This document shows, piece by piece, positions 60,828-64,000 of a stretch of 64,000 nt of DNA (position 1 is the first letter of the stretch; every line of letters starts with the position of its first letter). Below the pieces are notes generated by a model that saw only the letters and a list, made by a program, of their open reading frames with translations, ran no database searches and was not told the DNA's origin. The DNA comes from Lewinella sp. IMCC34191 (GTDB taxonomy: Bacteria; Bacteroidota; Bacteroidia; Chitinophagales; Saprospiraceae). A program made the position numbers and the translations under genes. The stretch spans positions 558,001-622,000 of the forward strand of contig NZ_QNQZ01000001.1 in assembly GCF_003390935.1 (NCBI RefSeq). Reading direction: 5' to 3'.

Positions 60828-62729
60828 TCATTCTGGAGGCAGCTTGTTCAGCAGGGCGCGAGCCAATTTACCACTCTCTACCAGCTGAGAAGGTTTCGTG
60901 ATGAGGACGCTAATCCGCAGCTCTTCATTCTTCGGAACGCTCACATCCAAACCTAACAATGCGGTATTCGGTAAACCTTGCTCGAAGGGTAATTCAGGCT
61001 GGCTGGATTTGATTCTCCAAACAGCATCAGCAGGTTGCAGTATTCTGGCGGTCAGCTCCCGGTTCTGCTGTTTCAGAACCGCCGTTTGGCCATCCAGAAG
61101 CGTTATGTTGTCGCCGACTAAAAGATTCCACCTGATGGCCGCCGCCGTGTCGGTCGGGGCCCGAAGTGTATCGGAAACCAATACCGCACCCGCCGGGTGG
61201 AGTGCCACGGTTCGGGATGCAGCCGCGAGATCGGGGACGTAAACGGAGTCCATGATTATCCGCGTGCCCCGCCATCCATCCGCCAGGTTTAGCCGGTGCA
61301 GGGGGGCAAAGCCGTCCACCCGCTGATGCCGGCCGTTTACGGTCAGCGTACTATGCGCATAGTTCGTGTACCGGTTCACCAGCCAGCGTTCACCGGACTG
61401 GGATCGGTCGAAAATTGCTAACCCATGGCTTTCCAGGGCTTCGTAATCGTGCATGCCGGGATCCATAACCCAACGCCGGCCACCGGCGTCCAGTACGAAA
61501 CTCCCAATATCCATATGGCCGTGATTCATGGATGGCGTCCCACCCTTCATGGCTACGAACGTTGCCGTATCTGAAAAGCTGGTCCGGTAGGCACTGATCG
61601 GATTCATGCCGGCGGAAGTGAAAGTGGTGGCGGACGGCGGGTCGTTGCCCCGTTGATACCCGGTTCGCGCCAGCCAGATTGGTGCTAAAGGCAGGAGGCG
61701 ATTACCCGTTCCGGTGGCGGGTAATTTACTCCCTACCGTAGCCATACGTTTCAGCAGCGGATATTGATAGTAGAGCGATCCCGGATCTTTGCTCATACCG
61801 GCCAGGAAGAACACGCTGGTTGAAAGCCCCTCGGTGGTGCGGCTGTCACCGTAGTTATAGTAGCCCCCCGGACCTCGGATCTGGACTAGGAAATTGCCGC
61901 TGTCGCGAAAGTAATCGGGAACGCTGGAGGCTTCTTCGCCGGGGTAGTTCATCTGCAGCGCATCCAAGAACAGCGCATGAAAACTCGTCCCGTATTCGAA
62001 ATAAGCGGCCCCCTCCGCGTAGGCACCGTCGGGTGCGTATTGCGCGTATGCAAGGGGTAGGTACGTCAGTGCGCGTTGTATGAGTGAATCCGCCGCCGCT
62101 GGAAAATTCTCGTAAAATGCAATGGCCGCCACGCCCAGCCCGCCATTGCATACCTGGTTCCAATTGTTGGTCGTGCTTACCCACCATCCCGGCTTATCCA
62201 GCGCGGGCCGAATCGCCTTATCGTATGTGGCCCGCGTCAAGGTCGTTCGATCGCTTTCGCTCAGGGCATCGTACAACCAGTCGTAGCCTATCGCCAGGGC
62301 CGTGGCCATTTCCGCTACGTCTAGAAAATGATCGGGATTCAAATCGGGGTAAGCCGCAACGTGCAGTAGCTCGCGCCGCGCCCGTTCGAAATACTTTCGG
62401 TCGTCCGTCATGCGAAAGGCATAGCTCAGATGCAGTACACGCTTCAGCACGGTCCGGCTGGAAGTGAGTAATCGCCGTCCGATCATTTGCCGGTCTTCGG
62501 GGGGCAGGGATAGCATGCCGTCGGCCACTTCCAGCAGGCGGTGGTTCAGGGATGAGAATAGACTGTCCCGGGCCACCTGCTTCCTGTAAGATTCAAGTTG
62601 GTCGACAGTGAGGAAAAGCCTCGGATGGGATAATTCGGGGGCTTCCTGCGTGAGGCAGGGCAAGGATAGTAGGAAGAGGCTCAGGGAGAAACAGAGCGCC
62701 GTCCAGGGCCTGGTTTTACAAGCATGCAC
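60828..62729 (-). CDS. Heparinase II/III family protein (polysaccharide lyase-like)
   Basis: A secreted protein of about 633 residues. From a GTG at 62729 it has a signal peptide ([17 protein letters not shown]); a TTG at 62738 would add three residues. An alpha/alpha toroid (about 30-370: [48 protein letters not shown]) is followed by the heparinase II/III beta-sandwich ([30 protein letters not shown]). Relatives cleave uronate-containing glycans such as heparin or alginate; the substrate here is unknown. First of a pair with manA. Confidence 0.92.
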   Translation of the reverse strand: MHACKTRPWTALCFSLSLFLLSLPCLTQEAPELSHPRLFLTVDQLESYRKQVARDSLFSSLNHRLLEVADGMLSLPPEDRQMIGRRLLTSSRTVLKRVLHLSYAFRMTDDRKYFERARRELLHVAAYPDLNPDHFLDVAEMATALAIGYDWLYDALSESDRTTLTRATYDKAIRPALDKPGWWVSTTNNWNQVCNGGLGVAAIAFYENFPAAADSLIQRALTYLPLAYAQYAPDGAYAEGAAYFEYGTSFHALFLDALQMNYPGEEASSVPDYFRDSGNFLVQIRGPGGYYNYGDSRTTEGLSTSVFFLAGMSKDPGSLYYQYPLLKRMATVGSKLPATGTGNRLLPLAPIWLARTGYQRGNDPPSATTFTSAGMNPISAYRTSFSDTATFVAMKGGTPSMNHGHMDIGSFVLDAGGRRWVMDPGMHDYEALESHGLAIFDRSQSGERWLVNRYTNYAHSTLTVNGRHQRVDGFAPLHRLNLADGWRGTRIIMDSVYVPDLAAASRTVALHPAGAVLVSDTLRAPTDTAAAIRWNLLVGDNITLLDGQTAVLKQQNRELTARILQPADAVWRIKSSQPELPFEQGLPNTALLGLDVSVPKNEELRISVLITKPSQLVESGKLARALLNKLPPE

Positions 62730-62744
62730 ATCGGACAAAATACA

Positions 62745-62752
62745 TACCTTGC
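62745..62752 (+). promoter_or_regulatory. -7 promoter-like box of metK
   Basis: TACCTTGC, a near match to TAnnTTTG, 24 bp before the metK ATG. No SAM riboswitch-like structure fits in the 38-47 bp shared with the divergent lyase gene. Confidence 0.4.
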
Positions 62753-62776
62753 GCGACTTTCCACAAAATTGAGTTC

Positions 62777-64000
62777 ATGCCATATCTGTTTACATCCGAG
62801 TCCGTTTCGGAGGGCCATCCCGACAAAGTTGCCGACCAAATCAGCGACAACCTCGTCGATCATTTTCTCGCCTTCGACGCGAATTCCAAGGTGGCCTGCG
62901 AAACATTGGTGACTACCGGGCAGGTCGTTCTGGCCGGAGAGGTGAAGTCCAGTACTTACCTCGACGTACAGGATCTGGCGCGCGACGTCATCCGGCGTAT
63001 CGGCTACACCAAGTCGGAATACATGTTTGAAGCCAACAGCTGCGGCGTGTTGTCGGCTATCCACGAGCAGTCGCCCGAAATCAGCCAGGGAGTAGAGCGG
63101 AAGTCCGCCGAGGAACAGGGGGCCGGAGACCAGGGTATGATGTTCGGCTACGCCACGGCCGAAACGGAAAACTATATGCCGCTGGCGCTGGACCTCAGCC
63201 ACCGCATATTAAAGGAATTGGCGGCGGAGCGCAGGAAAAGTGCTGGTAAAATGCCTTATCTGCGTCCCGATGCGAAAAGCCAGGTCACGATCGAATACGA
63301 TGACGACCACCAGCCGATCCGCATCGATAGCATCGTTGTTTCTACCCAGCACGATCCCTTCGGTTCGGACGAAATGATGCTGGCCACGATCCGGCAGGAT
63401 GTCATCGACTACATCATCCCTGCCGTCCGCGATCAGCTTCACCCTGACCTGCAGAAGCTCTTTACGGATACGATCACTTATCACGTTAACCCGACGGGCA
63501 AATTCGTTATCGGCGGTCCCCACGGGGACACCGGCCTAACGGGCCGGAAGATCATCGTCGATACATACGGCGGCAAGGGAGCGCACGGAGGCGGAGCCTT
63601 TAGCGGAAAGGACCCCAGCAAAGTAGACCGCTCGGCAGCCTATGCCACCCGTCACATTGCCAAAAACCTGGTGGCCGCCGGTGTCGCCGGAGAAGTCCTC
63701 GTCCAGGTGAGCTACGCGATCGGGGTAGCAAAGCCCACCAATATCTACGTCAATACCTACGGCTCGGCGAAGGTCGACCAGACCGATGCCGAAATAGCCG
63801 GCAAGGTGGCCACCATCTTCGATATGCGGCCCTATGCGATCGAGCAGCGGCTAAAACTGCGCAATCCGATTTACCTGGATACCGCCGCCTACGGTCACAT
63901 GGGTCGGGAAAGTGAAACGAAGGAGATGACGTTCCGCAACGGTTCGGGGGAGACCAAAACCATGACGGTCGAAACCTTCACCTGGGAAAAACTCGATTAC
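62777..64000 (+). CDS. metK: S-adenosylmethionine synthase (cut by window edge)
   Basis: Makes S-adenosylmethionine from methionine and ATP, supplying among others the radical-SAM enzyme MiaB. The 408 residues visible include GHPDK (13-17) with the catalytic His14 and Asp16, the [12 protein letters not shown] signature near residue 115 and [19 protein letters not shown]. No stop codon is reached; the frame runs off at 64000 within TWEKLDY, so only about ten residues are missing by comparison with Bacteroidota enzymes of roughly 418. Codons at 63220-63236 carry a copy of the 17-bp element (AAERRK). Confidence 0.97.
   Translation, partial: MPYLFTSESVSEGHPDKVADQISDNLVDHFLAFDANSKVACETLVTTGQVVLAGEVKSSTYLDVQDLARDVIRRIGYTKSEYMFEANSCGVLSAIHEQSPEISQGVERKSAEEQGAGDQGMMFGYATAETENYMPLALDLSHRILKELAAERRKSAGKMPYLRPDAKSQVTIEYDDDHQPIRIDSIVVSTQHDPFGSDEMMLATIRQDVIDYIIPAVRDQLHPDLQKLFTDTITYHVNPTGKFVIGGPHGDTGLTGRKIIVDTYGGKGAHGGGAFSGKDPSKVDRSAAYATRHIAKNLVAAGVAGEVLVQVSYAIGVAKPTNIYVNTYGSAKVDQTDAEIAGKVATIFDMRPYAIEQRLKLRNPIYLDTAAYGHMGRESETKEMTFRNGSGETKTMTVETFTWEKLDY
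63220..63236 (+). repeat. 17-bp dispersed element inside metK
   Basis: GGCGGCGGAGCGCAGGA, a 16/17 match, read in a different frame (AAERRK) from the lptD and miaA copies. Confidence 0.7.

Noticed and set aside
62739-62776. SAM riboswitch upstream of metK
   Set aside because: The shared gap to the divergent lyase gene is too short and shows no SAM-aptamer-like helices.

Overview
This 64 kb window looks like a chromosomal segment of a moderately GC-rich, Gram-negative member of the Bacteroidota, most likely a Lewinella/Saprospiria-type marine bacterium. The evidence is: type IX secretion cargo tails (type A at 36450-37901, type B at 55812-59531), a PorE-like lipoprotein, an Oar-type TonB-dependent receptor, LptD, the partial ATP synthase order atpB-E-F-H-A-G, signal peptides ending in A-Q, almost no Shine-Dalgarno sequences, and several promoters of the Bacteroidota form TAnnTTTG (often TACCTTTGCGGC). 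There is no phage, insertion sequence, CRISPR array, rRNA or tRNA gene. The taxon is inferred from gene content only.

Layout: 1-404 is intergenic (inverted repeat plus terminator). 405-10461 holds an unknown protein, Lon, an SDR enzyme, the NAD(P)HX repair enzyme, an MlaD-type protein, a sigma-54 activator and MiaB. 10636-18626 holds a secreted protein, the PorE-like lipoprotein, a repeat-rich gap, a HEPN-domain protein and LptD. 18687-21385 is a four-gene stress-type cluster (PRC-barrel, membrane protein, two YsnF/AvaK proteins). 21706-27138 holds the TonB receptor, a DUF4197 protein and a saccharopine-dehydrogenase-like protein, with repeat-rich gaps. 27546-32790 is the trp operon trpL-E-G-B-A-miaA. 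32872-39163 holds lipoproteins, an AraC regulator, a PQQ-type sugar dehydrogenase and a carboxynorspermidine-dehydrogenase-like enzyme. 39381-44759 is the ATP synthase operon without atpD and atpC. 44756-50367 holds a MATE exporter and an operon of a lipoprotein, a DUF368 protein, aroE and a sialate O-acetylesterase. 50520-54280 holds ExbB-ExbD-ExbD and an OmpA-family porin. 54403-64000 holds an arginase-fold protein, a giant type B cargo protein, manA with a heparinase-like lyase, and metK (cut by the window edge).

The most interesting signal is upstream of trpE: a 16-codon reading frame with three consecutive Trp codons, then mutually exclusive antiterminator and terminator helices. This is a textbook transcription attenuator. 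The last gene of the same operon is miaA, whose E. coli counterpart was first found as trpX because it modulates trp attenuation; miaB, acting on the same tRNA base, is also in the window. The second notable signal is a dispersed 17-bp element (GGCGGCGGAGCGCAGGT, nine copies with at most two mismatches) found both between genes and inside lptD, miaA and metK, twice as close inverted pairs. Three further gaps hold complex repeats, two of them with a 100-bp period.
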